Shown here piece after piece: positions 1 to 7,780 of a DNA stretch of 64,000 nucleotides. How positions within the stretch are numbered: the stretch's first letter is position 1; each line of letters opens with the position of its first letter. A model generated the notes under the pieces. That model was not told the origin of the DNA. It ran no database searches and saw nothing but the letters and a program-made list of their open reading frames with translations. This stretch comes from an uncultured Paracoccaceae bacterium (GTDB taxonomy: Bacteria > Pseudomonadota > Alphaproteobacteria > Rhodobacterales > Rhodobacteraceae): contig CALSOO010000004.1 in assembly GCA_943787985.1 (NCBI GenBank), positions 186,001-250,000 on the forward strand, given 5' to 3'. Made by a program: the position numbers and the translations under genes.

Positions 1-335
<335 letters not shown>

Positions 336-491
336 TCATTCTCCGTTTTGAGTTGAATTTTGCCGCGTGGGTAGTGCTATTTTGCCCTTCGTGCAAGCGT
401 GCTGCAATGCAGCGCGGAAAAGTCAGGGTGTATTCGCCCCCTCGTTTTGCCGTTAAACCAATACAGTAAACGGATTTTGGTGGGATAGACA

Positions 492-1247
492 GTGTTTGGC
501 TTGGATTTTAGCTTTTTCGCGATTGCGGTGCCTGCAGTGGTTTTCGCAGGGATTTCCAAAGGGGGATTCGGATCAGGAGCAGCTTTCGCGGCCGCCTCGA
601 TTCTTGCGCTTGTTGTGCCGCCTGGAATCGCGCTGGGTCTTATGTTGCCGCTTTTGATGTTGATTGATGTTGCAAGTTTGCGGCCCTATTGGGGGAAATG
701 GCGGGCACGCGAGGCGCGATTGTTGATCTTTGGAGCATTGCCGGGGGTTGGTCTGGGGATTCTACTTTACACTTACGCCAGTGATGATGGGCTGCGTGTG
801 TTGATTGGCAGCATCTCGATCGTGTTTGTTGCGTGGCAGTTGGCTGTAAAGTGGGGCTGGATTGGCTTGGGCGCACTCCAGATGTCGGATCGTGTTGGAT
901 ATTTGGCTGGTTTAACAGCCGGATTCACCAGTTTTGTCAGCCATGCGGGCGGTCCGCCAGCGGCGGTATTCCTGCTGTCGCGAGGGCTTGGTAAAACTGA
1001 GTACCAAGCCACGACTGTCATCGTTTTTTGGGCAATCAATATCGCAAAGTTTGTGCCCTATGCATTTCTAGGCGTGTTCACCGCGCAAACACTTGCGGCG
1101 AACGTAGTCTTGGCACCATTCGCGCTGTTGGGAACATGGTTGGGGGTCAAAGCACACTATATGATTTTAGAGCGCCTCTTTTTCGGTTTTACCTATACTT
1201 TGCTGGTGATCACGGGCAGCAAGCTCATATTGGACGGATTGAGCTGA
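492..1247 (+). CDS. TSUP-family (TauE/SafE) membrane permease
   Basis: A 251-residue integral membrane protein of the sulfite exporter TauE/SafE (TSUP) family, which moves sulfur-containing or organic anions across the inner membrane. The N-terminal motif GISKGGFGSG (residues 20-29) and its second copy near the middle (HAGGPPAAVFLLSRG) are the family's two pseudo-symmetric Gly-rich loops. Several hydrophobic segments fill the rest. The start is GTG. The preceding bases hold only a weak purine tract, so initiation could be slightly off. Substrate is unknown. A second TSUP protein with a different neighbour set lies at 26.8 kb. Confidence 0.85.
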   Translation: MFGLDFSFFAIAVPAVVFAGISKGGFGSGAAFAAASILALVVPPGIALGLMLPLLMLIDVASLRPYWGKWRAREARLLIFGALPGVGLGILLYTYASDDGLRVLIGSISIVFVAWQLAVKWGWIGLGALQMSDRVGYLAGLTAGFTSFVSHAGGPPAAVFLLSRGLGKTEYQATTVIVFWAINIAKFVPYAFLGVFTAQTLAANVVLAPFALLGTWLGVKAHYMILERLFFGFTYTLLVITGSKLILDGLS

Positions 1248-1269
1248 CGGTTGCCGTACGATCAAATGC

Positions 1270-1293
1270 AAAAAGGCAGGCGCTTTGCCTGCC
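1270..1293 (-). terminator. Rho-independent terminator for the minus-strand gene at 1324-1656
   Basis: A perfect 7-bp stem GGCAGGC/GCCTGCC (1275-1281 and 1287-1293) with a 5-base loop. Read on the minus strand it is followed by five T residues. It lies 31 bases past the stop of the minus-strand gene. Hairpin read-through from the plus side lacks a close T-run, so I assign it to the minus strand. Confidence 0.75.
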
Positions 1294-1323
1294 TCATCAA
1301 CTGGTTTTGGTTTTTTTGCGCGA

Positions 1324-1656
1324 CTAGGCGTCATTGCCTTTGGCGGGCAGTGCCTCAACCAGAGGCTCAAATGCCTGCCCTGACGCAACAAGGCATGTCA
1401 TACCGTTCGGGGACGTGACCGTGATGGTCCAGGTTCCGGATTCGTCAGAAGCAAACACTTCAACGACAGAGTTGTTTGCCCCAAGCCCCATAGACTGGCG
1501 GGTTTCTCCATAACCATCGGCGAGGCGGTCAACGACCAACTCACGCGGTCCACAATTTCGTGTGCCCTGTGCGGCAATGTCTGTAGACATCGCCAGATAA
1601 AATCCGGCAGCAGCGGTGAGCATTGCCAATTGCAGTACTTTATTTTTGCGTTTCAT
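1324..1656 (-). CDS. Small exported protein of unknown function
   Basis: A 110-residue protein with an N-terminal signal peptide: KRKNK basic start, a hydrophobic stretch around residues 8-22 and an AQG-type cleavage region near 30. It should be periplasmic. The mature part has two cysteines (about 35 and 87), which could form a disulfide, and ends GNDA. I do not recognise a named domain. The gene is monocistronic, has a clear terminator, and is preceded by an unusually structured 190-bp region whose last hairpin covers its Shine-Dalgarno. It is oriented divergently from mcl2. Confidence 0.7.
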   Translation of the reverse strand: MKRKNKVLQLAMLTAAAGFYLAMSTDIAAQGTRNCGPRELVVDRLADGYGETRQSMGLGANNSVVEVFASDESGTWTITVTSPNGMTCLVASGQAFEPLVEALPAKGNDA

Positions 1657-1845
1657 ATCGTTCAGCCTTTTTCAAAAGGCGTCACCCGCAGTCATCTGGC
1701 CAACCGATCGTCCGGCGATGACCGGGCGGCCCCGGTTCACAAAATCCGATATCCCTTCCGCAAAGGTTCCGTGGCCCTACTGAAACGGCCCTCCCGGTGA
1801 CATCTGATGACACAACCATGGCCTATGACCCCTGAAACAATGGTT
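1657..1845 (-). promoter_or_regulatory. Structured 5' leader, candidate cis-regulatory RNA
   Basis: The 312-bp gap between 1656 and 1969 has no convincing gene. Read on the minus strand, the part next to the small exported gene is GC-rich and full of complementary segments. GTCAT and GTCACC in its 5' part match ATGAC and GGGTGAC in its 3' part in crossed order. The last element is a perfect inverted repeat GCCTTTT-GA-AAAAGGC (1665-1680), whose 3' arm contains the only AAAGG Shine-Dalgarno before the ATG. Masking of the ribosome site is therefore possible. It matches no riboswitch class I can recall. The remaining 120 bp up to mcl2 is AT-richer and presumably holds the mcl2 promoter. Confidence 0.35.
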
Positions 1846-1968
1846 AACGTCGCGTACGCTCGGTAGTTTCAATTTGAATTTCGCCGCAATGCAGCAAAAA
1901 CACCTTGAACTTTTGTGAGAAAAATGTCCAGTCTCGCGCAACATTGTGTCTCAAGGAAAGATGAAACC

Positions 1969-2820
1969 ATGCCGCTCGCACGCCCTTTGCGCTCCGTCCT
2001 GTATATCCCTGCCTCAAAGCCGCGTGCGTTGGATAAAGCGCGTGGGCTGCCTGTTGATGCGATTATCTTTGATCTTGAGGACGCAGTGAGTGTCGATGAA
2101 AAGGTAGCGTCACGTGCAATACTCGCAGAGGCGCTGTCGGCAGGTGGATACGGCGCGCGGATGAAGATCATCCGGATCAACGGTCTGGACACCCAATGGG
2201 GCAAGGACGACGCGATCGCTGCGATCAAAATGGATCCAGACGCGATCTTGTTGCCAAAAGTGTCTTCTCCCGAAGACCTTGATGCTTTGGCGGATATCAC
2301 AGGCGACATGCCGCTTTGGGCCATGATGGAAACGCCTGCCGGTATGATCAACGCCCCCGCAATTGGCGCACACCCGCGCTTGCAAGGGATGGTCATGGGG
2401 ACAAACGACCTCGCCAAAGAATTGCAAACCCGCCACCGTGCCGACCGTCTGCCTTTGCAGGCCGGGCTGGGCTTGTGCCTGCTGGCGGCCAAGGCGAACG
2501 ACTGCGTGATCATTGACGGGGTCTATAACGCGTTCAAAGATGACGAAGGTCTTAAAGTTGAATGTGATCAAGGGCGTGACATGGGGTTTGACGGCAAGAC
2601 CCTTATCCATCCTGCACAGGTCGAAGTGACCAACACCGCGTTTTCCCCGACTGAAGCAGAGGTTGATCTGGCGCGCCGTCAGATCGCCGCCTTCAACGAG
2701 GTCGAGGCGACCGGGCAGGGCGTTGCGGTTGTGGATGGTAAGATCGTTGAAAATCTGCATGTTGCCACGGCCCGCGATACTCTGGCAAAGGTAGACGCAA
2801 TCGCAGCCATCAAAGGCTGA
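1969..2820 (+). CDS. mcl2: HpcH/HpaI-family lyase, probable (3S)-malyl-CoA thioesterase
   Basis: A 283-residue CitE-like TIM-barrel protein. In Rhodobacter the Mcl2 member hydrolyses (3S)-malyl-CoA to malate plus CoA, the last step of acetate assimilation by the EMC pathway. The motif FDLEDAV (34-40) supplies the metal-binding acids, IRING (68-72) the phosphate-binding Arg, and METPAG (120-125) the second Mg-binding Glu. Length fits Mcl2 rather than the longer lyase Mcl1. The ATG at 1969 has AAGGA about 10 bases upstream and matches the family start MPLARPLRSVLY; a longer frame upstream lacks support. The mesaconyl-CoA hydratase gene lies 0.8 kb downstream on the same strand, which strengthens the assignment. 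Other CitE-like lyases remain possible. Confidence 0.85.
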   Translation: MPLARPLRSVLYIPASKPRALDKARGLPVDAIIFDLEDAVSVDEKVASRAILAEALSAGGYGARMKIIRINGLDTQWGKDDAIAAIKMDPDAILLPKVSSPEDLDALADITGDMPLWAMMETPAGMINAPAIGAHPRLQGMVMGTNDLAKELQTRHRADRLPLQAGLGLCLLAAKANDCVIIDGVYNAFKDDEGLKVECDQGRDMGFDGKTLIHPAQVEVTNTAFSPTEAEVDLARRQIAAFNEVEATGQGVAVVDGKIVENLHVATARDTLAKVDAIAAIKG

Positions 2821-2841
2821 CCCCATTTTTGGAGAGCAACT

Positions 2842-3387
2842 ATGCTATTTATCATCCTCGGTCTGATCCTTTGGACAGGTGCCCACTACTGGAAACGTTT
2901 GGCCCCGGATCACCGCGTAAAGATGGGCGACAAAGGGAAACTGGTTGTCGCCATCGCGAGTTTCGCGGCCATCGCACTCATGGTTGTCGGGAATATGAAC
3001 GCTGCCGAGATATTGGTCTGGGCACCGCCAAGCTTTTTTCAGCACATCAACAACCTGTTGATGTTGGTTGCATTCTTTGTATTCGGTATGTCGGCAACCA
3101 CGGGGCGGCTTAAAGGATACTGGCGCCACCCTATGCTGATCTCGGTGAAAATCTGGGCCGTGGCGCACTTGCTGGTGAATGGTGATCTTGCGTCGATCCT
3201 GCTGTTTGGCGGATTGCTGGCGTGGGCGGTCGGTTCTGTCATCTTGATCAACAAAGCAGAACCCAACTGGACGCGCCCTGAACCCGGGCCAGCGTCAAAA
3301 GACATTCTTCTGGTCGTGATCACATTGGTAACATTCACCGTCGCAGCAGGTCTTCATGTGCTTCTCGGCGTTAATCCATTCGGGTAA
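2842..3387 (+). CDS. NnrU-family inner-membrane protein
   Basis: A 181-residue protein with about five or six transmembrane segments. The N-terminal motif LFIILGLILWTGAHYWKRLAP and the central WRHPMLISVKIWAVAHLLVNGD are typical of NnrU, named for its link to nitrite/nitric oxide reduction in Rhodobacter. Its biochemical role is unsettled, and a heme- or quinone-related role is only inference. GGAGAG sits 8 bases before the ATG. It lies 21 bp after mcl2 and 4 bp before the next gene, so it is part of the mcl2-mch transcription unit, an arrangement with no obvious functional link. Confidence 0.85.
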   Translation: MLFIILGLILWTGAHYWKRLAPDHRVKMGDKGKLVVAIASFAAIALMVVGNMNAAEILVWAPPSFFQHINNLLMLVAFFVFGMSATTGRLKGYWRHPMLISVKIWAVAHLLVNGDLASILLFGGLLAWAVGSVILINKAEPNWTRPEPGPASKDILLVVITLVTFTVAAGLHVLLGVNPFG

Positions 3388-3391
3388 GTGT

Positions 3392-3595
3392 ATGAAACTA
3401 TATCGCTTTCTGTCGGAAGAGGACACATCGGCCTTTTGTCACAAGGTGACTGAAGCTCTGAACAACGGGTGGGAGCTATACGGTTCCCCGACCCAAACAT
3501 GGGACCACAGCGCTGGTGTAATGCGGTGTGGACAGGTTGTCCTCAAAGAGGTCGACGGCACGTACACTTCCGATACCAAACTGGGACAGCACTAA
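3392..3595 (+). CDS. DUF1737-domain small protein
   Basis: A 67-residue cytosolic protein with the pattern YRFLSEED..FCHKVTEALNNGWELYGSP, which matches the DUF1737 family of short proteins (function unknown). The ATG at 3392 follows the nnrU stop by four bases, and a GTAAGTG purine-rich stretch is its only Shine-Dalgarno. The stop codon directly abuts the ATG of mch, so the pair is probably translationally coupled. Coupling to mch is the only functional hint. Confidence 0.8.
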   Translation: MKLYRFLSEEDTSAFCHKVTEALNNGWELYGSPTQTWDHSAGVMRCGQVVLKEVDGTYTSDTKLGQH

Positions 3596-4660
3596 ATGAC
3601 CGAGATTGCCGCCATGACAAAAACCAGAGCCGTGAAAACCAATACCGGGCGCTTTTTTGAAGACTATGCGGTGGGACAGGTGATGGACCATGCGGTTCCG
3701 CGGACGGTGTCTGGAGGCGAACGCGCATTGTATCATGCGCTGTATCCTGCGCGTCATGCGCTGTACTCTTCAGACCAGTTTGCGCAATCTTGCGGGCTCC
3801 CTGCCAGCCCGCTTGATGACTTGGCGGCCTTTCACGTTGTGTTCGGTAAAACGGTCCCTGATGTGTCGTTGAACGCTGTTGCAAACCTTGGATACGCTCA
3901 AGGGCGTTGGATGTTGCCCGTTTACGCTGGAGACACGGTGCGGTCCCGTTCCGAAGTCATTGGGGTGAAACAAAACTCCAACGGTAAAACGGGCGTGGTC
4001 TATGTACGCACAACAGGGCTGAACCAGCGCGACGAGACCGTGATGGAATATGTGCGCTGGGTCATGGTCCGAAAGCGGGATGCGGACGCGCCGGCCCCCG
4101 ATGCAGTTGTGCCCGACTTGCCAGAAGCACTGGAAGTTGGCGATTTGGTCATTCCCAAGGGGTTGGATTTCTCCAAGTATGATTTCGCCTTGGCAGGGGA
4201 AAACCACCGCTGGGGCGATTATGACATAGGCGAGCAGATTGATCATGTAGACGGTGTGACCATTGAAGAAGCCGAACACATGATGGCCACGCGACTTTGG
4301 CAAAACACGGCTAAAGTACATTTTGATACCTCAGCCCGACCCGATGGCAGTCGTTTGATATATGGTGGGCATGTCATCTCAATGGCGCGTGCGTTGTCTT
4401 TCAACGGTCTGGCCAATGCCCAGATGGTTGTTGGGCTGAACGCCGGTGCACACGCCAATCCCTGTTTGGCGGGGGACACGATACGCGCTTGGTCGCAAGT
4501 CCTTGACAAGGCGGAAACATCGGCACCCGGAGTTGGTGCGTTGCGACTTCGACTTGTGGCGACGAAAGGCGGGGCGCCCTTTGGTCTGCGCGGGGATGAC
4601 GGTAAATACTTGCCCGGAGTGCTGCTTGATCTCGACTATTGGGTGTTAATGCCACTCTAA
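3596..4660 (+). CDS. mch: Mesaconyl-CoA hydratase (2-methylfumaryl-CoA hydratase)
   Basis: Hydrates mesaconyl-C1-CoA to erythro-beta-methylmalyl-CoA in the EMC pathway. At 354 residues it is a double hot-dog MaoC-type enzyme. The N-terminal stretch TGRFFEDYAVGQV and the segments ALYHALYPARHALYSS, GKTVPDVSLNAVANLGYA, WQNTAKVHFD and YGGHVISMARALSFNGLANAQ closely match the Rhodobacter enzyme as I remember it. I chose the first ATG because it abuts the previous stop. A second ATG at 3614 is also plausible, since the Rhodobacter protein starts near KTNTGRFF. It works with Mcl2 upstream and with Ecm and Ccr at 16-22 kb. Confidence 0.93.
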   Translation: MTEIAAMTKTRAVKTNTGRFFEDYAVGQVMDHAVPRTVSGGERALYHALYPARHALYSSDQFAQSCGLPASPLDDLAAFHVVFGKTVPDVSLNAVANLGYAQGRWMLPVYAGDTVRSRSEVIGVKQNSNGKTGVVYVRTTGLNQRDETVMEYVRWVMVRKRDADAPAPDAVVPDLPEALEVGDLVIPKGLDFSKYDFALAGENHRWGDYDIGEQIDHVDGVTIEEAEHMMATRLWQNTAKVHFDTSARPDGSRLIYGGHVISMARALSFNGLANAQMVVGLNAGAHANPCLAGDTIRAWSQVLDKAETSAPGVGALRLRLVATKGGAPFGLRGDDGKYLPGVLLDLDYWVLMPL

Positions 4661-4693
4661 ATTGTGATGTTTTGAACTGCGAAACTTTGTGTT

Positions 4694-4725
4694 GACGCAG
4701 GCATTCAAACACCACATCCTGCGTC
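4694..4725 (+). terminator. Possible terminator after mch
   Basis: An 8-bp perfect inverted repeat GACGCAGG/CCTGCGTC with a 16-base loop lies 34 bases after the mch stop. No T-run follows, so it may be factor-dependent or only a stabilising hairpin. Confidence 0.3.
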
Positions 4726-4762
4726 CCGCCCGTTCTATTCATCTCGTAACTGAAGTTTTATT

Positions 4763-5044
4763 ATGTCCGAAATATCTGAAAAGTCACCAAAGTCCTATGG
4801 TACGGCGGTCATGTTATGCGGATTGTTTGGAACATTGGGCATTCACCACTTCTATCTGGAAGACTGGTGGCATGGCATCGCAGACGTCGCGCTTTTGGTA
4901 CTGATGGTTTTGTTTTTCATGCAAGGCTATTCGCTGCTTGGCTTCTTGGTGCTGTTGATTGATGGGATCCATACGATCGTCATCTTTTATTATTTGATCA
5001 TCGAGAAATGGCGCGACGGACAAGGGCGCTTAATCACACTTTGA
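4763..5044 (+). CDS. TM2-domain membrane protein (first of a tandem pair)
   Basis: A 93-residue protein with the TM2 signature GLFGTLGIHHFYLEDWWHGIADV (residues 20-42) and two or three hydrophobic helices joined by the short turn typical of the domain. TM2 proteins are small inner-membrane proteins without a settled function. The C-terminus carries an extra hydrophobic helix (IHTIVIFYYLII) and a charged tail, which makes it longer than its neighbour. A TM2 paralogue follows 34 bp downstream on the same strand. Confidence 0.8.
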   Translation: MSEISEKSPKSYGTAVMLCGLFGTLGIHHFYLEDWWHGIADVALLVLMVLFFMQGYSLLGFLVLLIDGIHTIVIFYYLIIEKWRDGQGRLITL

Positions 5045-5078
5045 AATTCAACAAACAAAAAACGAACGAGGGAAAAAC

Positions 5079-5312
5079 ATGACAGATACACCGGCAATCG
5101 GCGAAGTAAGCGACAAGAAATTCGTACCAGCGGTACTTTTGTGCTTCTTTTTGGGGTCACTTGGCGTGCACCGCTTCTACATGGGCAAAATCGGGACAGG
5201 CATTCTGATGCTCGTGACGCTCGGCGGCTTGGGCATTTGGACAATCATCGATCTGGTCCGCCTGGTGATCGGCTCTATGACGGACAAAAACGGTCTGCCA
5301 CTTCAGCGCTAA
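5079..5312 (+). CDS. TM2-domain membrane protein (second of the pair)
   Basis: A 77-residue canonical TM2 protein. It has a short soluble N-terminus, then VPAVLLCFFLGSLGVHRFYMGK with the Gly-x-x-Gly-x-His-x-Phe-Tyr core, then LVTLGGLGIWTIIDLVRL, the second helix with its conserved Asp. GAGGG lies 9 bases before the ATG. A strong terminator follows 18 bases after the stop, closing the two-gene unit. Function unknown. Confidence 0.88.
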   Translation: MTDTPAIGEVSDKKFVPAVLLCFFLGSLGVHRFYMGKIGTGILMLVTLGGLGIWTIIDLVRLVIGSMTDKNGLPLQR

Positions 5313-5330
5313 GCTTTAGGCTATTGAAGA

Positions 5331-5359
5331 GGGCGTGCGTTCCATCGTGCGCCCTTTTT
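5331..5359 (+). terminator. Rho-independent terminator of the TM2 pair
   Basis: A 9-bp stem (GGGCGTGCG with CGTGCGCCC, two G-U pairs) and a 6-base loop, followed directly by TTTTT. It lies between the second TM2 stop and the next start. Confidence 0.85.
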
Positions 5360-5378
5360 CCATTTTGAGGAAACGCCC

Positions 5379-6098
5379 ATGCGATTGATCTTTGTCACTT
5401 TTGTTTCAATCATGCTCTCTTCGGGCGTTTCAGCCAAAAACACCGATGCCTTTGTGGAGGCGAACCTGCTGTCGATTTTATACCACGAGCTTGGGCATGC
5501 GATCATCGACATTGTAGGATTGCCGGTGTTTGGGCAAGAAGAAGACGCTGCTGATGTGGCGTCCATTCTGCTGATCAATGATCTATTTGACGAACAGGCC
5601 GCGACCCAGATCGCCTATGATGCGGCCTTTGGCTTTTTGGGTGAAGCCAGCGCGAAAGGGAATGAGGAAGAGGCATGGTGGGATGTGCATGGCCCTGACT
5701 TGCAACGTTTTTACACTTTGGTTTGCCTGTTTGCAGGGGCTGACATTGACGGGCGCGATGATATCGCAGAAGAGCTCGGTTTGCCTCAGGATCGGCTTGA
5801 AACCTGTGAAGAAGAATACGCTTTGGCTGCTGACAGCTGGGGGCCCGTTTTTGATGAGTTGGCGGAAAACGCACCCGCGCGAACATTAAAATATGTGGGT
5901 GGAACCAAAACCTTGACGGAGCAGGTGATCAGTGCCGAAGTGGGCGCGCTGAATGAAGATTTTGCATTGCCTTCAAAGCTTATCATACGCGTCGAAGCGT
6001 GCGGTGAGCCAAATGCGTTTTATGACCCTCAGAGCCGTGAGATCGTTGTCTGTTCCGAGTTTGAAGGCTGGTTGCGCGCTCTTCCTCTGGAAGATTAG
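5379..6098 (+). CDS. DUF4344 putative metallopeptidase, exported
   Basis: A 239-residue protein. A signal peptide (residues 1-19, ending VSA) precedes LLSILYHELGHAII. HELGH at 36-40 is a zincin HExxH site, and EEDAADVASILL about 15 residues later resembles the Glu/Asp that completes the site in the DUF4344 family. It should act in the periplasm, but substrate and activity are unknown. The second half has four cysteines that could form disulfides. The gene starts 20 bp past a terminator and is followed 54 bp later by a second exported protein gene. Confidence 0.8.
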   Translation: MRLIFVTFVSIMLSSGVSAKNTDAFVEANLLSILYHELGHAIIDIVGLPVFGQEEDAADVASILLINDLFDEQAATQIAYDAAFGFLGEASAKGNEEEAWWDVHGPDLQRFYTLVCLFAGADIDGRDDIAEELGLPQDRLETCEEEYALAADSWGPVFDELAENAPARTLKYVGGTKTLTEQVISAEVGALNEDFALPSKLIIRVEACGEPNAFYDPQSREIVVCSEFEGWLRALPLED

Positions 6099-6152
6099 CG
6101 TGCAACGCAATCGTGAGGTGATGCTTTTGCGGTCTTGAGATAAGGTTGGCAT

Positions 6153-6827
6153 ATGCGTGCAATGTTATTATCCTGCCTTTCCTTGTTTCCCGTGCCCTCT
6201 TTTGCATGCGAATTGGCGTTGGTCCTGGCCGTTGATGTTTCAGGCTCTGTCGATCCAAAAGAATACCGGATCCAGATGGACGGTCTCGCGGCGGGGCTCA
6301 GGGATGGAACTGTTGTTGAGGCGTTGAGCCAGCAGCGCGCGAAGGTAACTTTGATCCAATGGTCGGGCTCCACCCGCCAGGCGCAAAGCATAGGGTGGAC
6401 CGAGATGAACAGCCCTTCAGACGTTTTGACCTTTGCCGATGCGGTCCAGCGTGATCCTCGGATGTGGTCACAATTTTCTACCGCCATCGGCGAAGCTTTG
6501 GTGTTGTCGCATCAAGTCTTGCAGGACGTTCCCGAATGCGCGCGCAAGGTCGTGGACGTATCAGGGGACGGCCAATCCAATGAAGGTGTGCCTCCGGAGG
6601 CTCTCAAGGCCGTGTTTGAAGCCGAGAAGATCACTGTCAATGCAATTGCGATCGAGACAGACAGCACAGATCTCGCAGGGTATTTTTACGATCACCTTAT
6701 CGTAGGTGCGGGGAGTTTTGTGGCTCGTGCCGAAGGGTTTGAAGACTATCCTGAAAAGATCAGACGAAAATTGCAGCGTGAAACGACAAAGCAACTCAGT
6801 GGTTTGAGACCGCGACAGGGCGATTGA
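6153..6827 (+). CDS. DUF1194 (von Willebrand A-like) exported protein
   Basis: A 224-residue protein with an N-terminal signal peptide (cleavage probably near PSFA-CE, residues 17-19). The body is a VWA fold of the DUF1194 family. ALVLAVDVSGSVD holds the MIDAS DxSxS (Asp28, Ser30, Ser32), and VDVSGDGQSNEG carries the later conserved Asp. Such proteins bind divalent metal and partner proteins; no partner is known here. Cysteines at 19 and in VPECARK may be paired. The gene is oriented with, and may be cotranscribed with, the DUF4344 gene. Confidence 0.82.
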   Translation: MRAMLLSCLSLFPVPSFACELALVLAVDVSGSVDPKEYRIQMDGLAAGLRDGTVVEALSQQRAKVTLIQWSGSTRQAQSIGWTEMNSPSDVLTFADAVQRDPRMWSQFSTAIGEALVLSHQVLQDVPECARKVVDVSGDGQSNEGVPPEALKAVFEAEKITVNAIAIETDSTDLAGYFYDHLIVGAGSFVARAEGFEDYPEKIRRKLQRETTKQLSGLRPRQGD

Positions 6828-6854
6828 TGCCATCGAAGTTAAAATTATATTAAT

Positions 6855-6885
6855 TGTGATCACGCGATACAAAACTGTGATCACA
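6855..6885 (+). promoter_or_regulatory. Twin palindromic operator upstream of sdhCDAB
   Basis: Two copies of a palindrome, TGTGATCAC at 6855-6863 and TGTGATCACA at 6876-6885, start exactly 21 bp apart. That is two helical turns, so both would face the same side of the DNA. They lie 115-145 bp before the sdhC ATG in an AT-rich tract. The half site TGTGA resembles CRP/FNR-type half sites, but there is no 6-bp spacer, so a GntR-type or other dimeric regulator is as likely. Confidence 0.5.
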
Positions 6886-6999
6886 TTCATGAAAAATTAG
6901 CAGTATCGAGGCAAAAAACCGCATCCTTTGTCTCTGTCAGGCAGGTGACAAGGCGCGAAAAAACGGTACTAAGAACCAGGGAATAAAAAGGACTCGCAC

Positions 7000-7383
7000 A
7001 TGGCCGACGTAAATCGGGGCAGCCGCCCGCTTTCGCCGCATCTGACAATATACCGCCCACAGCTCACATCGATGACATCGATTTTGACCCGGATCACAGG
7101 CAATGCACTTTTGATCTCTTCAATGCTGGTGGTGTGGTGGTTCTTGGCCGCAGCAAGCTCGCCAGAGTACTTCGCAATTGCGGACGGTGTGCTGACCAGC
7201 TGGTTTGGTGACATTGCCATGACACTCTCGGTGCTGGGTTTGTGGTACCATACGCTGGCCGGTGTGCGGCATTTGATTTGGGACAACGGCATTGGCCTTG
7301 ATATCCCGACGGCAGAGAAAATGGGATATGCAATCCTGGGTGGGTCCGTCGTTCTCACCATCATCACAATTATCGTCGTCTAG
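7000..7383 (+). CDS. sdhC: Succinate dehydrogenase cytochrome b556 subunit
   Basis: A 127-residue membrane anchor of complex II. SPHLTIYRP (12-20) is the family N-terminal signature. SILTRITG follows as the quinone-site helix start, although the usual His before Arg is Thr here. Three transmembrane helices are visible. HTLAGVRHLIWD (84-95) contains the expected heme-ligand His84. AAAAGGA lies 9 bases before the ATG. It is the first gene of sdhCDA-fkbM-lipoprotein-sdhB. Confidence 0.95.
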   Translation: MADVNRGSRPLSPHLTIYRPQLTSMTSILTRITGNALLISSMLVVWWFLAAASSPEYFAIADGVLTSWFGDIAMTLSVLGLWYHTLAGVRHLIWDNGIGLDIPTAEKMGYAILGGSVVLTIITIIVV

Positions 7384-7392
7384 GGGGCTGAC

Positions 7393-7764
7393 ATGGCATT
7401 TTTAACCGACCGCAAACGCGCCGTAGGTATGGGGTCCGCCAAAACAGGAACAGATCATTTCTGGGCGATGAAAGTGAGCTCTTTTGGCCTACTGCTTCTG
7501 ATCCCTCTTTTTGTTTTCACATTCGGACCAATGCTTGGTGAAAGTCATGAAGCCGTGATCGCATACTTTGCGCGTCCGTTTCCGGCAATTGTCGCAGGGC
7601 TGACAATTGCGGTGACGATGATGCATTTCAAAAAAGGTGTGCAAACCCTAGTTGAAGACTACGTTCACGGTACAGCACAAAAAGTGGCGATCCTTGCGAC
7701 GATCAGCCTAAGCTACGCCATTGCAGCGACGGGCCTTTTCGCAATCGCCCGCATCGCGCTTTAA
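7393..7764 (+). CDS. sdhD: Succinate dehydrogenase membrane anchor subunit
   Basis: A 123-residue second membrane anchor of complex II, with three hydrophobic helices. [18 protein letters not shown] (76-93) is the SdhD signature, whose Asp-Tyr pair (89-90) lies near the ubiquinone site; His78 is in the heme region. The gene starts 9 bases after sdhC and ends 16 bases before sdhA, consistent with one operon. Confidence 0.93.
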   Translation: MAFLTDRKRAVGMGSAKTGTDHFWAMKVSSFGLLLLIPLFVFTFGPMLGESHEAVIAYFARPFPAIVAGLTIAVTMMHFKKGVQTLVEDYVHGTAQKVAILATISLSYAIAATGLFAIARIAL

Positions 7765-7780
7765 CCGACAGGAGGCCAAA

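Noticed and set aside
1657..1845. Cobalamin, TPP, SAM-II or glycine riboswitch
   Set aside because: None of the conserved boxes of these classes is present; kept only as an unassigned structured leader.
6855..6885. Classical CRP site (TGTGA-N6-TCACA)
   Set aside because: The half sites have no spacer, so it does not match the CRP consensus; listed as an operator of unknown class.
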